Part shown: piece after piece, positions 1-10,700 of the stretch
Position numbering within the stretch: the first letter of the stretch is position 1
How the letters are laid out: every line of letters starts with the position of its first letter
Assembly: GCA_903875055.1 (NCBI GenBank)
Contig: CAIQUX010000128.1
Coordinates: 1-40,262 of the forward strand
DNA: 40,262 nucleotides
DNA from: an uncultured Bacteroidota bacterium
GTDB lineage: Bacteria > Bacteroidota > Bacteroidia > Chitinophagales > Chitinophagaceae
Direction: 5' to 3'
Program-made: the position numbers and the translations under genes
The notes under the pieces: model-generated
Databases searched by the model: none
The model's input: the letters and a program-made list of their open reading frames with translations, nothing else
Told to the model about the DNA's origin: nothing

Positions 1-284
1 TCTTCAAACTCATCTTTAAAATCATCATCATCCAGGTCGTAGTCATCATCGATATCGTCATCGTCGAAATCATCATCGTCGTCATCATCAGCAATTTTCT
101 TTGATGCACTTTTTTTTGCACCGGCTTTCGGTGTCACAATCTCATCGTCATCATCAAAATCATCATCGTCATCATCCGGTGATTTTTTCTTTGCCGCTGC
201 CTTCTTAGGGGCTGCGCTTTTTGATGCAGCTGCCTTAGGTGCTGCTTTTTTTGCGGCTGCTTTTGTTTCAGGTTTTGCTTTCAT
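1..284 (-). CDS. Partial Lys/Ala-rich and Asp-rich protein, function unknown
   Basis: This is the N-terminal part (94 codons) of a gene that runs off the left edge. It starts at the ATG complementary to 282-284. The first ~35 residues are Lys/Ala/Pro-rich, like histone H1 tails (KAAAKKAAPKAAASK is visible). Then come two blocks made almost only of Asp with single Phe, Ile or Tyr residues, separated by another Lys/Ala/Ser stretch. No enzymatic motif is visible. The pattern of a basic head followed by acidic blocks suggests a disordered protein that binds nucleic acid or basic proteins, but that is inference. It lies about 150 bp downstream of purA in the same direction. The missing C-terminus could hold a folded domain that changes this reading. 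Confidence 0.7.
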   Translation of the reverse strand, partial: MKAKPETKAAAKKAAPKAAASKSAAPKKAAAKKKSPDDDDDDFDDDDEIVTPKAGAKKSASKKIADDDDDDDFDDDDIDDDYDLDDDDFKDEFE

Positions 285-436
285 GCTATGTACAGTTTCT
301 AATGTAAATTTTTATTATATTTTTCAAACAGAAAAATTTTTAGACATAAAAATTAAAATTTTTTTTGCGTATTCTTTTCTATTAATTTCCGACGTGCACG
401 GTACAATATCCCGGACACAACAACCGATCAATTTAC

Positions 437-1702
437 TTATATCATCTGAATCAACTGATCTCTACCGACACCATTAGACACATGTGAAATTCTTGTTCCG
501 GTCTTTGCTTCTATCATGGCCGACAAATTAAGGAACGACTGAGGCAAATCACTGCCAATTTTACAATCAGCCAGATTCTTGTCCCAGCCATTGACATATT
601 CATAATTAGCTTCAATGATCTTATTCGTCACATCGTAAGGAAACTGATTTGTGTTCACGCCATCTATGGTATAGGATGTGCATGCTCCAATTCGGTCCAT
701 GCCATCAAGCACATCTGCCTTGGTGATAATCAAATCCGTCACGCCATTGATCATGCAGGCATATTGCAACGCTACCAAATCGATCCAACCGCAACGGCGC
801 GGACGTCCTGTTGTCGACCCGAATTCGTTTCCTGTCTTTCGGAGTAAATCTCCTACTTCATCGAGTAATTCGGTAGGGAAAGGTCCGCTACCTACCCGAG
901 TACAATACGCTTTACTGATACCATACACTTTATTGACCCATTTAGGCGCAATCCCTAATCCGGTGCAGAGTCCTGCGGTAACCGTATTACTGGATGTCAC
1001 AAACGGGTAGGTTCCAAAATCGATATCGAGCATGGTGCCCTGAGCTCCTTCAGCCAATATTTTTTTTCCTGATACTATTTTGTCATTCAAGTAAAATTCA
1101 ACACCTACTATGGTATGTTTGCGAAGCTCTTCAATGGATGCGAAAAATTCTTCCTCCCATTGATTGATATCTTCATCGAAATTTAATTGTTGCAAGATAG
1201 TAAGATGCTTGTCTTTCAATGCATCATATCGTTCCTTAAAATCCTTCTGCAAGATATCACCGACACGCAAACCATTTCGACCGGTTTTGTCCATATAGGT
1301 AGGTCCGATTCCTTTGAGGGTACTACCGATTTTATTTTTCCCCTTGCTTAATTCACTGGCTTTGTCCAATGCTTTATGGGTAGGTAAAATAAGATGGGCT
1401 CGTTCGCTGATGATCAACACCTTTTTTAAATCAATGCCATGTGATTCAATCTCTTCACATTCCTTTTGAAACGAAACCGGATCAATTACGACTCCATTAC
1501 CGATTACATTCATCAGATTGGGATGAAATACCCCGGATGGTATGGTATGTAACACTACTTTTTTATCATTGATATACAGTGTATGTCCAGCATTTGGTCC
1601 TCCTTGAAAACGCGCGATAATGGCATATTCATTAGCCAGAAAATCGACAATTTTTCCTTTGCCTTCATCACCCCATTGAAGCCCCAATAATGCGTCTACC
1701 AT
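437..1702 (-). CDS. purA: Adenylosuccinate synthetase
   Basis: Joins IMP and aspartate using GTP to make adenylosuccinate, the first committed step from IMP to AMP, in the cytoplasm. The product is 421 residues, normal for PurA. The N-terminal GDEGKGK loop (residues 11-17) carries the catalytic Asp12, and GGPNAGHT carries the catalytic His40. Further conserved segments include the GPTYMDKTGR region, GAQGTMLDIDFGTYPFVTSS and GSTTGRPRRCGW. I chose the ATG at 1702 because it gives the usual MVDxLLGLQWGDEGKG start. The frame is open 20 codons further upstream, but that stretch lies in the terminator hairpin of the neighbouring giant gene and in the promoter. A TAnnTTTG box sits about 17 bp upstream of the start. 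No partner pur gene is adjacent. Confidence 0.97.
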   Translation of the reverse strand: MVDALLGLQWGDEGKGKIVDFLANEYAIIARFQGGPNAGHTLYINDKKVVLHTIPSGVFHPNLMNVIGNGVVIDPVSFQKECEEIESHGIDLKKVLIISERAHLILPTHKALDKASELSKGKNKIGSTLKGIGPTYMDKTGRNGLRVGDILQKDFKERYDALKDKHLTILQQLNFDEDINQWEEEFFASIEELRKHTIVGVEFYLNDKIVSGKKILAEGAQGTMLDIDFGTYPFVTSSNTVTAGLCTGLGIAPKWVNKVYGISKAYCTRVGSGPFPTELLDEVGDLLRKTGNEFGSTTGRPRRCGWIDLVALQYACMINGVTDLIITKADVLDGMDRIGACTSYTIDGVNTNQFPYDVTNKIIEANYEYVNGWDKNLADCKIGSDLPQSFLNLSAMIEAKTGTRISHVSNGVGRDQLIQMI

Positions 1703-1719
1703 AATTCGTAATTGAGTGG

Positions 1720-1749
1720 CAAAGATATTCTGCAATTGGTATTTGCAAA
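1720..1749 (-). promoter_or_regulatory. Bacteroidota-type promoter of purA
   Basis: Read on the minus strand: TTTG (1746-1749), 18 bp spacer, TATCTTTG (1720-1727). This fits the TTTG/TAnnTTTG consensus of the primary sigma factor in this phylum. Transcription would begin about ten bases before the purA ATG. The upstream TTTG box lies in the T-tract of the terminator of the preceding gene. Confidence 0.6.
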
Positions 1750-1780
1750 AAAAATCCCGCATAAGATATGCGGGATTTAA
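1747..1780 (-). terminator. Rho-independent terminator of the giant surface protein gene
   Basis: A perfect 12-bp stem (AAATCCCGCATA at 1752-1763 with TATGCGGGATTT at 1767-1778) encloses a 3-base loop. On the minus strand it is followed by a run of eight T. It begins about 20 bases after the stop codon of the giant gene and would stop read-through into purA. Confidence 0.85.
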
Positions 1781-1798
1781 TGATTAGTTTGACGAAAA

Positions 1799-4700
1799 TT
1801 ATCGTATGAGTATGAGGTCTCCTTTCTTCGTGTAAGTGCCGTTATCTCGTGTACACTTATATCGAAGGATATAATAGTAGGTGTCGATCGCAGCATCTTT
1901 GCCGTCGATGGTTCCATCCCATCCTCTTCGGTAATCGATGGTTGACCAGACCCGTTTACCCCAGCGGTTATAGATCTCCAATTGAATCAACTCGACGCCT
2001 GCTGTTGTCAATACCCTGAATTCATCATTCACCTGATCACCATTCGGTGAGAAGGCGTTTGGAATAAAGGCAACTTCGCAACATGGCCCTTCTTCGATAT
2101 AGACGGTGTCTTTCACTTCGCAGCCATTCGCATCCGTTACCGTTACATCGTAATATCCGAAGTAAAGCGTACTGGCTTTAGCTGTAGTTTGTGGTGGTTT
2201 TGTATTCCACATGAAGGTATAAGGAGGTGTCCCTCCAGCAACATTCGCTGTTGCTGTTCCTTCATTACCGACACCGTTGCAAGCAAGATCTTGCTTGGTA
2301 ATGGTATTCGCCAGCGGATTCGCAGGTGGGTTAATCGTAATATTCGTTCTGTATTCACAACCGGCAGTATCTACGACACGCAACAGATAGGTTCCTGCTG
2401 GGAGTCCGACAAAGATGCCCGACTTATTGATATGTAATCCTGGTGTCAGATAGTATTTGTATCCGCCACGTCCGCCGGTACCGATAATGATCGCTTTACC
2501 ATCTTCAGAATTCACACAATTCGCACCTTGCAGATTCAAAATAGCTCCGACAGGTTCCGGTTCTGTGACAACAATCATCGTATCCTTGGAACAAGCTAAG
2601 GCATCAACGACAGTTAACAGATAATTACCTGCCAACAGATCATTGAATACCGTATCGGTTTGTAAAGGACCACCATTGATTTTGAATTTCAACTGACCCG
2701 TACCACCTATGACGGTGAATGAAATACTTCCATTCGCATCACCATGACAAATCGGTTCTGTCATCGTCACATCGAGGAAGATAATCTGAGGACCTTGCGT
2801 AATGGTTACAATGGAACTTACTATACAATTATGAGCATCTTTGGCTTTTACTGTGTAGGTGCCTGCTGGTAATCCAGAGAAGAAGCCTGTAGGCCCTTGT
2901 GTACCGATATTCGGAACAAGTGAATATGTGATGGCAGGTGTACCGCCCTGTGAATTTACTGTGATGGTTCCGGTGGACTCACCAAAGCAAGCCACATCCT
3001 GATGATTCACCAGCGTGAATACCAGTGGTGCTGGTTGTGTGATAAGAATACTGGTCACACTTTTCGTACAGCCAGCTGCATCCGTAACCTTTACAGTATA
3101 CGTGTTAGCTGCCAGATTGGTGAAGTTACCAGTGGTATTCGTTGCAGAAGTCGGAGTAAGTAGATAGGTATAACCTGGTGTACCACCTCCTGCAGTAATA
3201 CTGATGGTGCCATCATTCGCACCGTTACAACTTACATTGACAACCGTTGGATTACCTAATGTCAATACCGGAGGTTCGATGATGGTGAACGATGTGGTGA
3301 TAGTGCAGTTATTGGCATCTTTGGCAATGATGGTATATGTTCCTGCAGACAATGAAGTGAAGTTTCCGCTAGGGAAATAAGTCACTCCGTTATTTCTTGA
3401 ATATTCAATTGTTCCTGTTCCGCCTGTGGCTGCCGTACTGATGGTACCATTACCAGATCCGTTACAAGTGATGTTGGTATGAGTAGTCGTAGTCCATGTC
3501 AATATTGGAGGATCTGTCAACTGAACAGTACCTGACGAAGTACAGTTTTTAGTGTCCTTCACTGAAACAGTATACGTACCTGCACATAACAAATTGAAAA
3601 TACCGGTTGCGTTTGTCGTTAATGGCGTTGTCAATGAATACGTGTAACCTGGAGTTCCGCCACCACCACTTAAGGTGACAGACCCGTTGCAAGATCCGTT
3701 ACATGAAGGAGATACGGTTACTGGAGGATTCAGATACAAGGCTGCAGGATTCACCAGAATTTGTGTACCTGTAACTGTACAACCTTTAGAATCGCTCACA
3801 ACAACTGTGTATGTACCACCACCCAATGTAGTGAAGTTACCTGAAGCCGGTGAAGATTGTGTTGGAACACAAACAGCACCTGCAGGACTTACAATGGCAT
3901 AGGTGAAGGCTGGTGTACCGGCACCTGCGTTCGAGACAATGCTGCCGTTACAGTTATCATGACATAAAGGATTGATATGATTCAGATTTACTGTAGGGTT
4001 AGGCGATGCATTGATTTGTACAGTGGTCGTTTTTGTACAGTTGTTGGCATCAGTAACTAAGATAGTATACGTTCCAACGCCCAGCACATTAAAGCTGCCT
4101 GCTACTGCACCAGGTAATGCGTTGCAAGTCATACCTGCCGGTGAAGTGATTGAATATACTTTCGTACCAGTACCACCTGTAGCGGTGATCGTCAACGTTC
4201 CATCACATCCCGGAGAACATGAAGGTGTGCTGATGACAGGAGCGGTGAATGACAATACTGCAGGTTCAGTTATTGTAATAATATTTGAGCATGGAATGTT
4301 CGCTGCATCTTTCCATGTTACTGTATAATTTCCGGCAGGTAATCCTGTTGCGCTAATTACGTTGACAGGAACAGCCGGGCTAAATACAATAGGACCTAAA
4401 GGACCCGTTGCACTCACTAATGTATATGGAACTGTTCCACCGTATATCGTATCGTGTAGTGTACCGTTTGAACCACCAAAGCAAGAAACATTCGTATGAG
4501 ATTGGTTGCAAATTAAAGCGCCTGGCTCGTAGATACATACCGTGGTTGTACCTGTACAACCATGCGAATCAGTTACAGTAATAGTATATGTAATACAGTT
4601 AATCGGTCCGCCTTGTAAATTACTTGCAGCACCGGCAGCATTAATTGATGGGGAGCCAGTACCTGCAATTGAGAATGTATATGACCCACTACCACCTGCC

Positions 4701-7700
4701 GGGGTTGCCAATGCAGTTCCATCAGTTGCAAACGGAGCACTTGTATTCACACCAACAGCCGTTACAGTAGGCGACGGTGTTGTTGTCACAGTGGCAGTCA
4801 AGGTTCCGGTACATCCGATACCGTCTGTTACAGTAATCGTATACACAGTACCAGCACATAGTGATGAAGCAACACCAGCAGCGCTTACCACACCACCTGG
4901 AGCAATTGTATAATTATAAACCCCATTACCACCTGCCACACTGGTCGTTACTGTACCATTACAGTTTGGATTACACCAAGCCTGTGTAGAAGAAACGAAA
5001 CTGAGGGTTGGTTTTGATGTGATGGTGACTGTAAACGTATCAGCCACTGAAGGACAAACGCCAGAAGCCGCTATCGTGTTATATACGTCATACGTACCAG
5101 GTGTACTTGCCAACAAATCGATCGTTCCATTTAGAGCAGGAGGTGATACTGCAAATACCAATCCAGCACCAGATGATGTATATACACCACCACTTGAAGG
5201 TGTTGGCGGTCCGTTATAAATCGGTGACGGGTTAGCGGCCGATTGACAATAGTTTGAAGATGCATAATGGAACTGTGCACTTGGTGCATTCGTAATTGTA
5301 ATAGTTAACGTTGTAGAATCTTTACAAGGACCTGGCGTTACATACTTGATCGTGTAAACACCTACAGAGCTTGTTCCCAGATTAATGACACCTGTTGACG
5401 TATTGATAGATAAGGTTCCCACACCAGTATGACTGAAGGTACCACCCGGTGTTACCAACACATTTGGTGACGTTGTACCAAACTGACAATTTGTAGGGTT
5501 AGGATATGTAAAGGTCGGATCTTGTAATGGGTTGACCACGATGGTTCCTGTGGAGGTTGCTGGTCCGCAAGTTCCTGTTGCTGTTACTGTATACGTATAC
5601 GTACCCGGAACATTCGGTGTTCCACTGATGGTAACTGATGTAGTTCCTGCAGAAGTGACACCCGGAGGTAAGCCCGTCACCGTTGAATTATTCCCTGTGG
5701 CCCCTACTGTGTAGGTAATATTAGTGATCGGTACATATCTGCAGACATTTTGATTGGTTGATGCAGCCGATGAAGTCAGCGTCAATGTCGCATTCGGATT
5801 CACCGTGATAGTTCCTGTCGCTGTTGTAGACGCGCAAGTTCCTGTCGCTGTTACAGAATAAGTATACGTACCCGGAGCATTCGGAGAACCACTAATAGTC
5901 ATCACACCTGGTGTATACACACCGGTTAGATTCGGTGCTAATCCTCCGGACATATTTGCGCTGGTTGCCGAACCACCGGTTGCATAGGCAATAGTGGTAA
6001 TTGGTGTATTGATACAAACCGACTGTACATTGGTACCGGCAGCAGAAGTCAAGATCAATTTCGCATCAGGATTGATGGTCAATGTAAATTGTTGAGATAA
6101 ACCAGTACAGAAGTTCGGTGCCGGGCCTGTAGGGTTCACAGTGAATGTCACCACAATCGGTGTTGAACCTGTGTTGACAGGAATAAAAGACGGTATATTA
6201 CCTGTACCGCTTGTAGGAATACCTATAGCAGCTGTTGCATTATGAGTCCATCCGATGGTGGTCTGAGGAACTGTTGTTATAAAGTTGACCGCGGCTGTCG
6301 GTGAATTATTACATCGTACCTGATCAGCAGGGTCTGTCAAGATAGTCGTCGGATCGATTGTAACCACTGTTGTAGCGGTGGCCGCGGCACATCCTCCTCC
6401 TGCTGCAATAAAATTGGTCACAGTATAGGTTCCTGCAGGACTCAGTGATAGATCAATCTGACCTGTAGTTGTACTGATAAATACTAATGTTGCTGGCACT
6501 GCACTAAACACACCGGCACTGGCACCTGCTGCAAAAACAGGTGAAGGGTCTGTTCCGTTTTGACAATAACTGGCCGATGCATAACTGAATCCGGCAGTCG
6601 GTGCTGTAGTGATGGTCAGGTTAACAGTGGATGAATCAGGACATGGCCCAGATGTTACATACTTGATTGTATATGTACCCAGATTACTAGTATTCAAGGT
6701 CACTAAACCGGTCGACGTATTTAATTGTAAAGTACCCGGACCAGTATAACTGAAAGTTCCTCCTGCGCTAGTAATGGTTGGCGTTGGATTAACTCCTGTC
6801 TGACAATAGGTAGACAATGTATATGAAAACGCAGGATTCTGTAACGGAGTCACATTGATGGTGCCGGTTGTCGTGGCGTTGGCACAAGTGCCGGTAGCAG
6901 TTACTGTGTAGGTAAACAAACCGGATACTGATGGACTACCACTGATGGTAACTACGCCACCAGCATAACTTCCATTCACACCGGTTGGTAAGCCCGCTAC
7001 CGTTCCAAAGGTTCCGGTACCGCCTACTGCATAACTGATATTAAATAAGGTTGTATTGATACACAAGGTTTGTGCATTGGTTCCAACTGCTGAACTTAAG
7101 CTCAATGTTGCATCAGGACTCACTGTAATCGTTCCTGAAGCACTTGTTTGTGCACAAGTACCTGTGGTGGTTACTGTGTAAGCATATACACCGGCAGGGC
7201 CTGATGGAGAACCATGGATCGTCATCACACCACCTGAGAAGGTTCCGAATAAGCCAGCTGGTAAGCCACTTACAGTGGCTCCTGTACCACCACCACTTAC
7301 GGCATACGTGATATCAGTTAAGACATCATTGATACATAAAGTTTGTGCATCGGTACCTGCCGCTGATGTTAAGCTGATGAATGCATGAGGCTTCACCGTA
7401 ATCGTAAAGGACTGTGGTAAGCCTGTGCAGAAATCTGGTGCAGGTCCGGTTGGTGTTACTGTAATCGTCGCAACGACTGGAACGGCACTCGTATTTTGTG
7501 CAATGAACGGTGGAATATTTCCGGTGCCGCTTGCTAATAAACCAATACTTGGTGTGTCATTAACCCAACCGTATGTTGAACCGCCTACCGTGCTAATAAA
7601 CGTAACAGCGGCTGTAGCGGTATTGTCACAGACAATCTGATTGGCAGGGTCTGTTAAAATGGTCGTTGAATCGATTGTTACTACCGTAGACGCAGAAGCT

Positions 7701-10700
7701 GGTGCGCAACCGCCTGCTGCCGCAATGAAGTTGGTCACAGTGTATGTGCCAGAAGCACTGGCTGATAAATCAATCTGTCCTGTACCGGTACTAACAAAAC
7801 TCAAGGTAGCCGGCAATGCACTGAAGACTCCCGCACTTGCACCTGGTGCAAACACAGGTAATGGATCTGTTCCGTTCTGGCAATAGCTGGCTGATGCATA
7901 ACTGAAGCCTGCTGTCGGTGCCAAGGTAATGGTAAATAAGAAGGTGCTTGAATCAGGGCATGGACCATTGGTTACATACTTGATGGTATAGGTTCCGAGG
8001 TTGCTGCTAATCAAAGTTACCAATCCTGTGGAAGGGTTTAACTGCAAGGTACCAGGGCCTGTATAGCTGAAGGTTCCTCCAGGTGTTCCGGTTATGGTTG
8101 GTGATGGGTTAACTCCAGTCTGACAATACGTTGAGGATGGATATGAGAAGGCTGGATTTTGTAATGGGGTCACATTAATAGTACCGGTTGTTGTTGCGTT
8201 AGCACAAGTTCCAGTGGCTGTTACCGTGTAGGTAAACAAACCTGATACTGAAGGACTACCACTGATGGTGACTACACCACCTGCATAAGCTCCGGTGACA
8301 CCTGTTGGTAAACCTGCTACGGTTCCGTTGTTTCCGGTACCGCCTACTGCATAGGTGATATTGAATAAGGTCGTATTGATACATAAAGTCTGTGCATTCG
8401 TTCCTGCTGGTGAAGACAGGCTTAGTGTTGCATCAGGATTGATGGTAATCGTTCCGGAAGCACTTGATTGCAGACAAGTACCAGTGGTGGTAACCGTATA
8501 TGGATATACACCGGCAGGGCCTGATGGTGAACCATGGATCGTCATCACACCGCCTGAGAACGTACCGAATATACCTGCTGGTAACCCACTTACGGTAGCA
8601 CCTGTTCCACCACCGCTGACTGCATACGTGATATCGGTTAAGACATCATTGATACATAACGTCTGTGCATTGGTGACGGCAGCCGATGTCAGAGATATAA
8701 AGGCATCCGGGTTGACGGTGATGGTAAAGCTTTGCGTTGCACCGACACAGAAGTCAGGTGCAGGGCCTGTAGCAGTGACCGTAATTGTAGCTACCACAGG
8801 CAAATTCGTTGTGTTTTGTGCCAGGAATGGAGGAATAGAACTTCCTGTGCCGCTCGCTAATAAACCAATACTTGGTGTATTATTCACCCAACTGAACGTT
8901 GAGTTGGGAACTGAACTTATAAAGTTTACAGCAGCTGTGGCTGTATTGTTACATCGAACCTGATCGGTCGGATCAGTGAGTACCGGAATCGGATTGATCA
9001 ATACATCTGCCGTATCTTTATTCTTACAACCTGTTGTGGTATTGGTTCCGGTTACGATATACTGATGTGCACCCAATGTGGCGGTAATCGCTGTACAATC
9101 AAAGATACCACCCGTCCAGGTATAGGTATCAGCACCCGTTCCACATAAGGTGATAGCCGTGCCGTTACACACCGTATCGTACGGTGTGGCGGTGAATGAA
9201 ACTATCGGTAATGGGATAGAAGCTATTGTCGCTGCCACGGTATCTAAACATCCTTTTGAATCGATCGTGAACACGAAATAGCTGCCTGCTGCCAGCGTGT
9301 TATAACAGAAATTCGATCCTGCTGGTTGAAACGCACTATACGTACCGAATATACCCAATTTGTATCTGTAACCCGGTACACCACCAGTATCAACAACACA
9401 GATTTGACCAGCAGTTGTTCCGAAACAAGTTGCAGTTGTACTACTCACCAAGAGATCCAGTTTTGTAGGTTGTTTTACTGTCACCACAGTGTCTTTCGAA
9501 CATAAATTATGATCGCGGACCCTGATGGTATAAGTGCCGGCTACTAATGACGTAAATACATAGGGTGCCAACGTCGGTGCACTGAAGGCTGAGAATGCAC
9601 CTGCACCGAATTTAATTGCATACTCGTAGGAGTTTGCACCTAGGGTACCTCCAGTAGCCTGAGCCGTTATCTGTCCAGTAGCTGAGCCAAAGCAAAGCAC
9701 ACTATCCACAACCACAGAGCTATAAGTAACCGGTGCCGGAGGCTGTGTCATTACCACACCGAAGGCAGTATCCGAACAGCCATTGGCATTCATGATAATC
9801 AGATTATAGGTGCCTGCCGGTACACTCGTATAAGAACCTATGGTACCGCCTGGTCCACCTGCTGAGGTGGTCATACCGGATACAGGACTAGGTTGATACA
9901 TATAACTTCCGGCCGTATACGTTGGTGTTCCGTTTGTAATGGTTACAGGTATAGTTCCCGTTCCACCGAAACAAGCCACCGGTGTAATGGCACCGATATT
10001 CATGTGCGGTTTTGGTGGTAAGGACAAGGTAACCGTAGCCGTAACCGTACAATTCTGAGCATCTTTAGCCAAGATGGTATAAGTACCAGCGCACAGATTC
10101 AGGAATTTGTTATTAGGTGCCACACTCGAAACAACGGAATCCGCATACTGCCCAAGACCGGCATTGTATGGCAGTTTATAGAATTTCTTACCGCCCGTTC
10201 CTCCTGTGGCAATTGGCTGATAGGTACCATTGCAGTTATTCGGACAGGTCGGCGCAACGATCGTAGCCGCCGTGGTATTGATGGCTATCACCGCCGGCTG
10301 ACTCAATACCTTGGTGGTGGTGCCTATACAAGAATTTGCATCGCTTACCGTCAACGTGTAGGTACCGGCTGGTAAATTATTGAAACAATAATTGGGTGTG
10401 GTTGTAAACGTGGCATTCGAATACATTGGCACCATGGAGTACAAAAAATTCGGTGTACCTGTGGTAGCCGTATTGAAACACAACTTACCCGTACTGTCTC
10501 CAAAACATAACGGATTGGTCACAGACGGTGTAGGCATGACCAGCAAGGTCGGATTCACCAAATTCTTTAAGCCTGTTTTTGTACAACCGTTGGCATCCGT
10601 TACGGTGATCGTAAAAGTGGTTCCCAAGCCGGGAAAGACCAGATTCTTCCACTTGGTAGGAGCGGCCACAGATGGCGAATAGATGGTACCTGCGTACGTT

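Noticed and set aside
283-477. 64-codon plus-strand frame
   Set aside because: AT-rich, overlaps the ends of two minus-strand genes, and its product resembles no protein.
1703-1762. N-terminal extension of PurA by 20 codons
   Set aside because: The extra codons cover the terminator hairpin and promoter. The conserved PurA start is at 1702.
8355-8963. 202-codon antisense frame inside the giant gene
   Set aside because: Long open antisense frames here follow from the repetitive, Thr/Gly/Val-rich coding sequence. They recur in each module and have no start context.
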